Shown here piece by piece: positions 35,966 through 46,756 of a stretch of 64,000 nt of DNA. The stretch is from Whalleya microplaca (lineage: Eukaryota > Ascomycota > Sordariomycetes > Xylariales > Xylariaceae): positions 310,001 to 374,000 of the forward strand of contig MU385751.1 in NCBI GenBank assembly GCA_022497155.1, in the 5' to 3' direction. Numbering within the stretch: position 1 is the stretch's first letter; every line of letters begins with the position of its first letter. Both the position numbers and the translations under genes were made by a program. The notes under the pieces were generated by a model. It was given only the letters and a program-made list of their open reading frames with translations, did no database searches and had not been told where the DNA came from.

Positions 35966-37211
35966 GTTGAAGGACAAGGTCTCTAATTAGTAACGCACAC
36001 TATTCGAAGGATGTCTTCTATATAGGTAATGCAACAATGCTTTATCACCTTCGATGGTGCATATTATCGCCGTATCTGCTAAGATCTGACATCGCTTGTC
36101 TCTCGCAATGAGCATGCACTGTATGCAGTGATCTTGCACGTGTTGCCTTGCTCCATAGGAGTAGGCCTTGAGATAATTTACTGTCTGTATGTTCCTGCTG
36201 ACCTGTGTATTAACCCCCGAAGCTTCAGCATTCCGTAAGACCAAATGTAACCCCTTTTGGCCCCCAAATAAGTCTAGACTCTTCCTTATCAGAAAGGCAG
36301 AACCAGCCAAGGTTGTAATCCACTCCACGCTAATCCACGCGTGGGCCACTTTGTGGGAGCCACTCCACTCCATTCCACTCCATCTGGCCTTGCTGCTAAC
36401 TAATCCACGTCCACTTGAGGCCCTCGTGGGTGGAAGTGGGTGGGTGGGTGGACTAACTGTGGAGTTGGAGGTCTGCTGTTAGTAATTACTAGCAAAATTA
36501 CTGATTTTCCTAACAGGTATTATAGCTGACAGCTGTGGCTGATATATGGCTGACAGCTGTGGCTGATTGTGGCTAGTATACGCCTCCCTTATGGCTAATA
36601 TACGCCTTATCCGTGGCTGATATACCCCTTAATCTACGTCCACTTTATGGCCACCCACTCCATATAACCTCTTAGTGGATCCATTTAGTCCACTCCATAT
36701 AACTTTATCGTGGATTAAAGTCCACCCATTCCACATGTGTGGCTGGTGGAGTGGGTGGAGTGGATTACAACCCTGGAACCAGCAGACTTTCTGGAATCAA
36801 CAGAGAAACGCGATCATGCGGCACAGAATAATCTTTTCACGGAAAGAAAGAGGCGTGACCGGGCGTTTTCCCAATTTGGATTCTTGCGTCTTTTTTTCCT
36901 TCACAAACCGAGATGAGGTTTGTTGCTGTGTAACAGTAATCTCGACAACGTGAGCTAGTTGTATGCTAAACGGGGTCACCGGATGTAATAAATGCTTATG
37001 CAAAGATAATCCATGTAATAAGAGAGAACATAGGAATGATTTACTGGACATCCTATTATCGCCTTGTCAGAGTGGTTGCAGCAGACATGCCATCTCAAGT
37101 TTCCCCAGCATACCGCCCACTTGGGTCTTCACATATATAAATTCCCACTTGACTATTCGTAGTGCAACGTGGGCGTGGTGAAATTGAAAATCGGAATAGG
37201 CCTTGTGATCC
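35966..37211. other. Intergenic with a MITE-like element
   Basis: 1.2 kb between divergent secreted-enzyme genes, dominated by the 470-bp element at 36307-36776. No gene seen. Confidence 0.55.
36307..36776. mobile_element. MITE-like element, family D, long copy
   Basis: The terminal inverted repeats agree at 21 of 22 positions and share the core GGTTGTAATCCACTCCAC. The flanks are the direct duplication AACCAG (36301-36306 and 36777-36782). The interior is non-coding and made of imperfect GTGGCTGATATACGCC-like and TCCACTCCAT-like repeats. A shorter relative lies at 46387-46521. A non-autonomous DNA transposon is the best reading. The superfamily is not certain. Confidence 0.75.
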
Positions 37212-40200
37212 ATGATGAGGGTTGCCTTCATTCCGCTACTCGCAGCTTCGGCCGTGTTGGCAGGAGTAACCATTCCTGTTGGACCTGTGGGCACAAGACC
37301 GCCGTTACCACTAGGCTCTCCTCATGTGCGTTCATATCAACTCCTAAGCCAAAACCTTCGCTAATTTTGGTCTGCTGAAAGCCTCCACCCAATTATATGA
37401 AAAATAACATCAACAACAGGGAAGGAACAGCACCAGACAAAGGCGTTTTGACTGGCCCAGTGCTAGGGCCTCTCAATGCCAGTATACTGCAAGCAATCCA
37501 TGGAGGCCACCATGAGGACTCATCACAGGCGCAAAAGAGACAGAACACCAATTGTGACTCGTGGATATGCCAGCTAGCATCAAAAGGGGGGATGCCGCTG
37601 GCACCGTCTGGTTACCAGTTCTATCGTAACGTGCAAGACTTTGGCGCTAAAGGCGACGGCGTAACAGATGATACTGCAGCTATAAACCGTGCAGCATCTT
37701 CCTACAGCGCTTCCGAGTTAAACCAGCTGAGATGTGGTGCCGACTGCGGCTCAACCACCACCCTAGGTGCCCTTGTCTATTTTCCTGCAGGCACATACAT
37801 AATATCTACTCCCATAATCCAATACTACTACACACAGTTTGTCGGGAACCCCAACGATAAACCCGTCATCAAAAGTACCTTTAATTTTACTGGAATTGCG
37901 ATGTTCGACTCTGATTTCTACATACCTGGGGGAAATGGGAACGAGTGGTAAGTGGCCTTACCTCTAGAAACAACACTGACTCAAGTTAATGTATGTCAGG
38001 TATATCAATCAAAGTAATTTCTATAGACAGATTAGAAACTTCAAGTTTGACATGACGCAGCAGAATCGTACAAATTATGATAATGACCAGGAATATGTTC
38101 CCACTGGAATTCACTGGCAAGTCGGTCAGGCCACCAGTATCACCAACTGTGATTTCGTCATGGCTGTTTCCACAGGACCCTCCTTAGGCGATCGCGCCAC
38201 GGGTGTGGGTATTATGATGGAGAATGGCAGCGGTGGTTTCGCCAGCGATTTGACCTTCACTGGAGGAAATGTAGGATTCTTGGCAGGTAGCCAGCAGTTC
38301 ACCGCACGCAACCTACAATTCACGAGCTGCCTTACCGCCATCAAGTCATTATGGAACTGGGGCATAGTATGGAAAAATATATATGTCCTCTCTTGCTACA
38401 TTGCCATAGATGCTACCGAGTACTCAACCACCACAAGTCAGGGAACTGGATCAATCTCGGTTATTGACTCGCATTTCAACGGTGTGCCTACGGCTATCAC
38501 GTTGGCAGCTCTGGGCTCGCAGCAGCCTAATATTGTGCTAGATAACGTGCTAGTCGAGGCCTCGGCAGCCATTGTTCTGGTCTCTGGGGGAGCAACCCTG
38601 CTTGAGGGATCAACTGAGGACTCGCTTTACCTGTCATCGTGGGCCTCAGGCTACCAATATGGGCCCGATGGAGGTGGAGGAAAAACAAGCGGCTATATAG
38701 TGAGTCACCCTCGGTGTCCCTTCGATTGACTACTAATCATTACTTCAAAACAGGTACCAGCTCCTAATAAACCGGAGTCTCTTCTCAACCCTAGCGGACA
38801 GTACTTAGTACAATCAAAGCCTCAGTACGAGTCATCAAGTGCTGATAGTTTCGTTGTGGCTACAGACAACGGTGTATCCAATGACGGAACCGGCAACCAA
38901 ACCGCTGCTATCAACGATTTACTGTCTGGCCACGTCGGATCCACTATATTCTTCCCGGCAGGGGTTTATCTCGTTGGGGGTACCGTGAAGGTTCCCGTTG
39001 GGTCCATCATTGTCGGTTCCGGGTGGTCTCAGATCATGGGCACTGGCTCGTATTTTGGGGATGCAGACAACCCCCAAATTATGGTCCAGGTTGGCCAAAA
39101 AGGCGACTCGGGTATCATTCAAATCTCGGACATGCTATTTACCGTCAAGGGGGCCACTGCGGGCTGCATTTTGATGGAGTGGAATGTCCATGAGTCGACC
39201 CAAGGATCAGCTGCAATGTGGGATAGCCACTTCCGAGTGGGAGGTGCGGCAGGCTCTGATCTTCAGCTTGCCGACTGCCCTGTCGGATCGTTCAACGAGA
39301 ACTGCATGGCCGCGTCGCTTTTGATGCACATCACCTCCGAGGCGTCTGGATATTTCGAGAACTGCTGGTGGTGGGTCAGTGATCACGACCTCGATAACCC
39401 CTTGAATGCCGACGCATCCGAGAGTCCTGAGGGCATACCCCTTAATGTCAAGACACAGATTTCCGTCTATGCAGGACGAGGTGTTCTAATAGAATCAAAA
39501 GGGCCAGTATGGATGATAGGCACCGCTTCAGAGCACGCCCAGTTGTATCAGTACCAGCTGCTCGGCGCATCTAACATCTACATGGGCCACATCCAAACTG
39601 AAAGCCCTTATTATCAGCCAAACCCTCCATCTACGGAGCCTTACAAGGCTGGACTAGGCGACCCAACATTTGCAGACTGTTTTAATGACCAGTGTAGGCA
39701 CGCCTGGGCGTTGCGGATTATCAACTCTACGGACGTCTTCATCTACACGCTAGGATTTTACGCGTTCTTTGAGGACAATCAGTTAGGTTGCACCAGCACA
39801 GAGTCCTGCCAACTAGGACTCATTGATACAAGCTTCTCTCAGGGACTGTGGCTCTACAATATTTTCACAAAAGGAAACGTGCAGATCATTTCGCCCGAAG
39901 GGGAAGGCATGATTCCTGTTTACTTCAATGATACTACTAGCGATGGCTACACCAGTGAAATTGCCGCTTGGCTTGTCCTATCCTTGGGCGGAGGAGACCT
40001 GGGAGGTACAGGAAGCAATGGAAGTTCTGGAGGCATCGTATATATTGACCCGAGTATATGGCCGCCGCTAGGAAGTCCCGGAGGTGGCTCCGTCGGCGGA
40101 AACGGTGGTGGCTCCAATAGTGCTTCCAACATTACTGTGGCTTGTAATCCACCATGCACTTACGTGTTCCCCCCTATTATACTCGGCATAGAGACCATCA

Positions 40201-42347
40201 TCATATTTCCAGCATCTACAACAAGTCTGGAAGTCGGCTGTTTTATTTCGGATTCATACACAGGTGGCGACGGCAAAATTACGGCTACCAGCGAGTATGT
40301 GTCGGTGACAGTGACGACGGTCCTTAGTATCCCAGCTGTGACCACCACCGTGCTCTCAGTTTCTAATATTCCAATTGTTTCCGGAATCACCTCTTCTCTC
40401 CTCATTATAGAGACCAGCGTTCGCGCTCCAGATTTCACCATCACCGACGACGCCGCTGCTCTATCTAGCGCAGGCTACCAATGTATTAGCAGTCCACCTA
40501 ACACACGCAACATCACCCCTAAGCCTTGGCCCTGGCATACATATCCTGTCCCAAACACGACTATTTCTTCCACGAAAACAACGCCATTTGTCACCATAAC
40601 GCATACCACTGGCGGGCAAGGTCCAACATGCTCGGGGGGTTGCGGTAGCAGCTGTACTGCGCACTGTAGTTTTCCCTGCAGCGAAGGGTGTAACACAGAT
40701 GGCGCAGACTGCACCGTTGCGACCTGCACTAGGGGTGGCGACTGCGCTGGCCCAACTTGTACAAGAGCGGGAGACTGCAGCGGGGATCACTGTACCCGTG
40801 GAGGAGATTGCACTGGGCCCAGGTGCGAAGAGGGAGGCGACTGCAGCGGACCCTCCTGCCATCGTGGAGGTTCGTGCTACGGACTGCATTGTAATCACGG
40901 CGGTGGCTGTTCGGGCCCCTTGTGTGATCACGGAGGTGGATGTGGCCCGTTGGGTCTAGGTTGCCCTCCGGGAGGCTGCAGTGGGCCACATTGCCATACT
41001 CCCGGAGATGATGACGATGACAATGATGGCCAAGACGATGGTAAGTCTGTGTTGCGTGATATCCGAAAGAATTGGTTAATGACCTGTTGTCTCGGTAGAT
41101 TTTACCGACTCCAATGACCCTAATAGTAACAAGCCTAATAACGAGGAATGCACAACAAGCACGTTCAGCTCGTGCAGAACGCTCACGATCATCGGGGCCA
41201 CCACAACGACGACCTGTAGCAATGTTGTCGGTTGCGACACAACGGGTACCGATATTGCCAGTACAATTACTCCGGCTCCCGCTGTCACCGCCGGTATCTT
41301 GGAGGTGTGGGCCACTGCTGATACTGACGATTTCAACTTCGACGTCTCAGCCGGGTCAAGTATTATCGACTGGCTCATAAATATTGGTGATTTCTCTGGC
41401 ATTACAACTAGTTCACCCCTGCCTCCACTAAATTCGACATCGTGTCCCCGGCCATGGTCTACTACTACAGTCTGCAACGGATCCGGAGGGCAGTCAGTCT
41501 GTGTGGGCTCGTCCGTCTGTCCTCCTCCTAGCCCCATCCCTACTGCAACAAGCTCGGACGTTACCTGTTCCACCGCCGGACAGATCTGTCTGGGAACCAC
41601 CACTTATACAGTTTGCCAGGATCCTTTGCGGACCTTTCCAGCGCCGGCGGTTGCTACCGCCGCATCTACCACTACTACATCGCTTAGGCCTAGGGGTGAT
41701 GTTGCGCCTCCATCCACTGTTTCCGGAGCATACCAGGGTCTTATCACAGGCGCGCCTATACCACCATCCGGCTTTGAGCTATCCAACAGCAACAGCAGAA
41801 ATGGGGATCATGGTGAAGATGGTGATAGCCTTAGCAGTATCAATGATAAGCGCCGCTATGAGCTCCTGGTTGCCCCGCGCCAAGATGGCTGCTCATCTTT
41901 CTCCGCCTGCGCCCTATGCGCAACCCCAACCAACTACCCCTGCCTAGACCTATCTATTACCGGCACTGGAGACTTCTTTTATAACATCTGGGAGGGTCAC
42001 GTCATCGAAGACGGCGTGATGGTGTGCCAAGCGGATTTCGATTGCGATGACTGTCAGGGCCTCAGCGATTGGGTCGACTGCGGGGGCGGCAGCAGGTGGA
42101 AGTTCACGGACAATGAGCTCTGGTACTACAGTGGAAAGTACCAGGCAAATTACAGCTACATCCTGCCAAACACCGGCACAGACGTTTACGGTTGCGGTGA
42201 GTCAGCAATAATCCACGATAAACTAATGATTTAGGGCTTGAAGAATACAACATACTAATGAAGGGTATCGTAGGCCTCGTCGTGCCCGTCTTTAGCTGTA
42301 CCCGCCAATTCTTTTCCGAGACCGAGGGCCCTTGCCAGACTGCATGA
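37212..42347 (+). CDS. GH55 beta-1,3-glucanase-like secreted protein with cysteine-rich repeat tail
   Basis: Six exons (37212-37325, 37382-37947, 38000-38699, 38754-41040, 41099-42196, 42274-42347), all in phase, 1612 residues. A signal peptide (MMRVAFIPLLAASAVLA) precedes two right-handed beta-helix modules typical of GH55: YRNVQDFGAKGDGVTDDTAA with YFPAGTYIISTPIIQYYYTQ, GIHWQVGQATS and GFLAGSQQFTARNLQF; then TIFFPAGVYLVGGTVKVPVG, GSGWSQIMGTG, ILMEWNVHESTQGSAAMWDS and GPVWMIGTASEHAQLYQYQ. GH55 enzymes cleave beta-1,3-glucan of fungal walls. After a Gly/Ser linker comes a tail (about residues 1080-1210) of repeated CxxGGDCSGPxC units, then Thr/Ser-rich segments and a further cysteine-containing C-terminal module. 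The typical family length is about 750-950, so the tail roughly doubles the protein. Probably wall-associated. Confidence 0.93.
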
Positions 42348-42826
42348 CAGAGAAAGGTCGAGGGAGCGGTTTGGCCATGGATGGACAAAATACTGTCTAT
42401 CTCTGGCGGATAACATCAGGTGTATATCCCTAATAGGGGCGGGTGTGGATTCATGTTTCTTTCTCTGCATATTCAATGGTTCACAAAAGCAAATGTGGCT
42501 AAATCAACTGTAAGCGATAGGGATAACGGGGATGTAAGATAAATATGACTAGCTAGTACGCAGGCTCGCACGCACACTTGAACTAATTCTGACCAGCTTC
42601 CTCCAAACAGACGCTTCGCCTAACAAGATTCTAGACTCGGGGGTTCATCTTTGGCCGTCCGTTTATCTTCATCCTCGCTATCCTTCCAGACCTGAGTCCA
42701 AGCAGGTACCACGCAAGAGATGAGTGTAGGCACCAGCACTGCGCTATTAATCGAAAACCGCAGATATGAAGGGTTGTTCAGGATTTCAAGTTAGGTACTG
42801 AAGCAGGTAAGTTTCGAGAAACAGAG

Positions 42827-42944
42827 TGTCAGGGTTCTTTGTTAGGCTTCATGTATATAGAGGCTCTTCGAAGAACAGCATTTTAGTTAGTCCTTTGTGC
42901 AACAACTGTGTTGTTTTGCTACCTCATACGTTCATCTCGTGACA
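42827..42944 (+). mobile_element. Solo-LTR-like element, family C, copy 1
   Basis: 118 bp, starting TGTCAGGGTTC and ending CATCTCGTGACA (TG...CA, TGTCA/TGACA inverted ends). It is flanked by a perfect 5-bp duplication CAGAG (42822-42826 and 42945-42949). Related copies lie at 54186 (inverted) and 57828. It is a short solo LTR by these criteria; no internal retrotransposon sequence is nearby. Confidence 0.8.
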
Positions 42945-43121
42945 CAGAGTCAAGGCAAGCCAGAATAGGTAAATTGCATATCAACTAGCCACTCTTAGAT
43001 ATTTAGATAAGACGCCATGATGAGAGATTTATCCATGATCGCCATTCACGGCAGAGTTCCTAGTATCTGGCTCTAAGACACCTACCTTTAGAGTCTGTAA
43101 TGGGACTATCACAACTTCATG

Positions 43122-43287
43122 TGACGGATTACAGGGATGTGTGGCTGTGATAAGTCAGGTAGCTGGGACGCCCCACAAGCTGTGGCTTATATATAGGAGG
43201 CTCTGCCTCCTACTCAGTCAGACTCTAGTGATGATGCTTCTCTAATAATAACTACTATACTACTCATAACCTGCGTCTATTTAATCA
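43122..43287 (+). mobile_element. Solo-LTR-like element, family A, copy 3
   Basis: It starts TGACGGATTACAGGG and ends CTATTTAATCA, with TG...CA ends and a perfect 5-bp duplication TCATG (43117-43121 and 43288-43292). It contains GCTTATATATAGGAGG. This is the cleanest copy of the family. Confidence 0.85.
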
Positions 43288-43539
43288 TCATGAACGGACT
43301 AGGCACCATAGGAGTCGCTGTATTGAAATAGGGGTACTAGAAACTGAGCACCAGGTGGCTTAGTGGTCGGGTGATTGAGTAACTATACGGCTAGAGAATC
43401 TTAAAAGTGAGAAAGCCTTAGGCTTCAGAAGTAGAGGAAAACGAATAATCATACTAATTAAAAAGAATTATTCTGCTAGCCGTGTCGTTACTCTTTACTT
43501 TCTTAACACCCATGTTACTGCGCCTAAGTTCACATCAGA

Positions 43540-44069
43540 CTAGAAACATAGAAATAAAAAGCACATGCCACATCCAGAACCGAGATAACACTGAATCGAG
43601 CTAACACACGGACGAGTAGAACAAAGGCCCGTTCCTGAATCCAGATAGTGGCTGGTCTCGTTTTCGTAGGGCCCCAGATGATATGTGCGCTGCACCTCCG
43701 TCAAGCCCGGTTCCACTATGGTGCCGACATGAGTTACCGTCTGGGCTTCAATGAAGATCCATTGACCTACGACGACCTCCATTCGGATACCACCGTTGTA
43801 TCGCTCATTGAACTCTGAGATGGCGCTCATGCTGGTGAGTATTTCGGCATTAGGACTTAGTTTTGTAGTGTCAAAGGGTTTCGGGAACCAAGTCAGAGTT
43901 CCATCCGATTTTCTTACTGGACGACTGAAATACATATTAGTTGTAGGGATATAGGCGCTGTACATTTGGGTTGTATATATTACCTTGTATAGTTTGGGGT
44001 CTTCTCGGCTAGGGTCCTAGATAAGTAGATGAAGCTTATGAAAGCAAAAACAACTCTTAATTTCATCAT
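43540..44069 (-). CDS. Small secreted protein, unknown function
   Basis: Two exons, 44069-43984 and 43924-43540, joined over a 59-bp intron (donor GTAATA, CTAAT branch, acceptor TTTCAG), give 156 residues. The join is in phase and supplies a signal peptide (MMKLRVVFAFISFIYLSRTL) to a frame that otherwise lacks one. The mature part has aromatic and charged stretches (TLTWFPKPFD, GGIRMEVVVGQWIFIE) and ends with a cysteine-rich tail of five cysteines. No family is recognised. The final residues are hydrophobic and cysteine-rich, so a further 3' intron cannot be excluded. Confidence 0.62.
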
Positions 44070-44784
44070 CGGAGTTCAAGCACTTGAAGATATGGAAGTT
44101 GTTTATCAAGTTTTTGTATAGAAGAAAGAATGAGCAACGAGCTTTTAGGGAGTTGCGAACTTAGAGTAGAGATCCCTTTCTATGAAACCAAAGCAGCAGA
44201 TGCACCCGTGTGCTGTTGTCAACGTCCAACTTAGCTAATAATAGGTTATTCCGCTATAATAGCAAGCTGGTTAATGTTACATTCACATTAGCTCTTAATA
44301 CGTTCATGTGATGTCCCTTCCACTGCCGGTATTACAGTTCTCCTTGAACATCCGAATCTCGGAAAATCTTGAAACAAACATCTTGATATAATATCCAGGA
44401 ATTTGTAGCTTCCCAACTATGTTTTTTTATGTGGTCATTTATTACCAGCAGTCGTTGTTATATAGAGCCCTGTTGTAATAAATTTAATCTCTAATTATGT
44501 TAGCCTAAAACTAATTACGTAAGGCCTTGTCAGTTTTTTTGCTAATTATATCTTTAAAAAAATGAAACCAAAAATGAAATGAAATCAAGAGCTTACCGGT
44601 AAAATAAGGAAACGTACCATGGGAATGCCCGTTTCATATTGTGGCTACACATGGGTACCCGTCAACCCGATAAAGCTTTATAGATATTAGATAGCTAACA
44701 CTTGATTTTCACATTTAACATTATATGATAGAGGAGATCTTCGAGTCACGATAGCATCGATTAAAGTAAACGTGTGTAGTCTCA
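44070..44784. other. Intergenic, AT-rich, no gene seen
   Basis: 0.7 kb of AT-rich sequence upstream of the small secreted protein gene and downstream of the DUF3669 pseudogene. Nothing recognised. Confidence 0.5.
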
Positions 44785-45602
44785 TCACCAGGAAGGGGAT
44801 ACCATAAACATCTGATCTTCCATCGCAGTAAGCTCAGCAAAACCTGAACAAGTCTTGATGGGTAACCGTAGCTCCTCAGATGAGCTTCCCAAGACAAATC
44901 TCACGCCCCGGGAATCAGTCTTGGCACCCGAATGCATGACAGCTAGGGCTTTGGCCACCTGAGATGCCACATACTCTACATCCAGTTGCAACTCTATCAT
45001 CTGGTTGAGATGCAACTCAAAGTTTCTAAGAAGCAGAACATTTCTCCACTCTTCCCCTAGAGATAACCGAGATAGACTCTCACAATGCCGTCTTTGTTTG
45101 CAAGATCTGCGAGTGCTTTGGGCCTAATTCTTTCCGCACAATGTATCTCAATCAGAAAGGTTCTTGTAGCCCTTGGTAGAGGTGTGATTCACGGAGAAGC
45201 CAAAGCATCGGCTGGAAGGTTGCAGACATCTTGTGCAGCTTCGGATTAGCCTGTCCAGTCATCGAAGAAATTCCATTCTGCCTTTGGTACGAAGTAGTAA
45301 GGCTTCAGCACCTTTACGTCAACATTGTGACGCTTGAACCTGTCGAAGATGAGAGTATGCGTCACATAGTCGTTCCACAAATCCGAATCGGCAGACTTAG
45401 TGAGCTTCAGAGCAAACTGTTTTCCTTCTTCGGTGAATATTGCCCCACATGCTCCAGCGCCAATCTTTTTAAATGGCTGGACATTCTCAGCTTGTGCACC
45501 TGCAGGTTTTCGGGTAGTTGATGACACTTTGGGCCATATCAACTTTGGTTGGTGGTTGTGTTGCGTTGTTGAATTCCTGTGGTTTTGGTAAATATGGGGC
45601 AA
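44785..45602 (-). pseudogene. Decayed DUF3669 family gene
   Basis: The reading resembles the fungal DUF3669 family: FKKIGAGACGAIFTEEGKQF and ALKLTKSADSDLWNDYVTHT, then after disruptions RTFLIEIHCAERIRPKALAD, IVRVYLG and FELHLNQMIELQLDVEYVAS, ALAVMHSGAKTD and RFVLGSSS. Lesions are TAA near 45246 (after DDWTG), TGA about 65 bp further on (CGA expected for arginine), and a frame change near 45065 between VYLG and the LSLGEEWRN frame. The homology stops near 44785 before the usual C-terminal kinase-like end. No ATG opens the first frame. Both nonsense codons fit C-to-T changes. Not expected to make a working protein. Confidence 0.8.
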
Positions 45603-46360
45603 GGAAAAGGGGAAAGAACTTTATATACAATATCCATACTAGCTCCTGATCCCTCACATGTGAGTTCTAGGCATTCTACTACGTAAACTACGCGTATAGG
45701 CACGGCTCACATTGCCCTTTTAGCATGTATGCCTTACAAGTAGACCTTCTAAAGGGAGCACCTGCGGATAGTAAGACGAAGTTAGGTTTGATTCCCGGCA
45801 GGGCTACCAAACGCTATGAGTTCTCGCTTTAATACAAATGGTGATGCTTTAAAATGGGTGCGAATAAGTAATAAATTCTTGAAAAATGATGGGCACCGAC
45901 TACTACCACAGGTAGTTTATATGTAACTTTGAAGCTGTATATATTAGGTCAGAAGGTGGGGGCGCAAGGGATATTGACAACCATTTTAATGGTACTCAAT
46001 TGTAATAAACATATCAATCACCACTGTAATAGTGAGGCTATATTGGTTATCACACCCGTATGTTATGTGAAGGTGACAGTAATGACTTGCGTTTCAAACC
46101 GGATGATATATCGATAAGGCGATAACTTCTGAATCGGAAGTGTGAAAACGAGTTATGTAACACGTACTATTAAGTAAACCAAAATAAATTAGGTACAACT
46201 AGTAAGACTTAGTGTGAGGAGCCTGGCGGATAATAGCGGTCGAAACCCCATTCCCCAAACAGTACAACTCTCAGCAGCATATGTTCATGAAGTCCACACT
46301 GCATGTGTAGGTGTCCCCTTTTTGTGTACGTGGCAATATGGTATATGTATATATATCTGT

Positions 46361-46379
46361 GTGTGTGTGTGTGTGTGTC
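46361..46379. repeat. GT microsatellite
   Basis: A run of GT dinucleotides directly before the left end of the short MITE-like element; another short GT run follows its right end, so the element may have landed in a GT tract. Confidence 0.7.
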
Positions 46380-46386
46380 ACCGTGT

Positions 46387-46521
46387 AAGGTTGTAATCCA
46401 CTCCACTCCACGAGAGCCTCTCGTGGAAAAACTACCACTATATGTATGTACCCTGTGGTGTGCAACGTGCCAGCCCTGTTTTCACTCTACAGGCACCTCA
46501 CGTGGAGTGTATTACAACCTT
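46387..46521. mobile_element. MITE-like element, family D, short copy
   Basis: 135 bp with terminal inverted repeats AAGGTTGTAATCCACTCCAC (19 of 20 positions agree with the other end). The same ends bound the 470-bp element at 36307. Flanks are GT-rich, so the target duplication cannot be read with confidence. Non-coding. Confidence 0.72.
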
Positions 46522-46756
46522 GTGTGTGTGTGACTGTAGAGACCCTTCTAGCTTGACCATGTCCCAACAAGTGAATACGCTGCTGATCAACATTGTGAAC
46601 ATTATATAATCTAATCCTGACACTCACGAGTAGGTAACTGCTTAACCTAGTCCCTGTTTATTTAATCTTGGACACAGAAATAGGGTATAAGGCAAGATAT
46701 AAACCTTGATCTTTACAGATAATCCAAATTGGATATAACTGGCATGGCGTACTACC

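Larger units (their letters stand above)
42348..43539. other. Intergenic with two solo-LTR-like elements
   Basis: 1.2 kb with a family C element (42827-42944) and a family A element (43122-43287). No gene seen. Confidence 0.55.
45603..46756. other. Intergenic with a short MITE-like element
   Basis: 1.15 kb holding the 135-bp family D element and a GT microsatellite. No gene seen. Confidence 0.5.

Noticed and set aside
45770..45800. TTTGATTCCCGGC, another T-loop-like sequence
   Set aside because: The flanking sequence does not give a cloverleaf.
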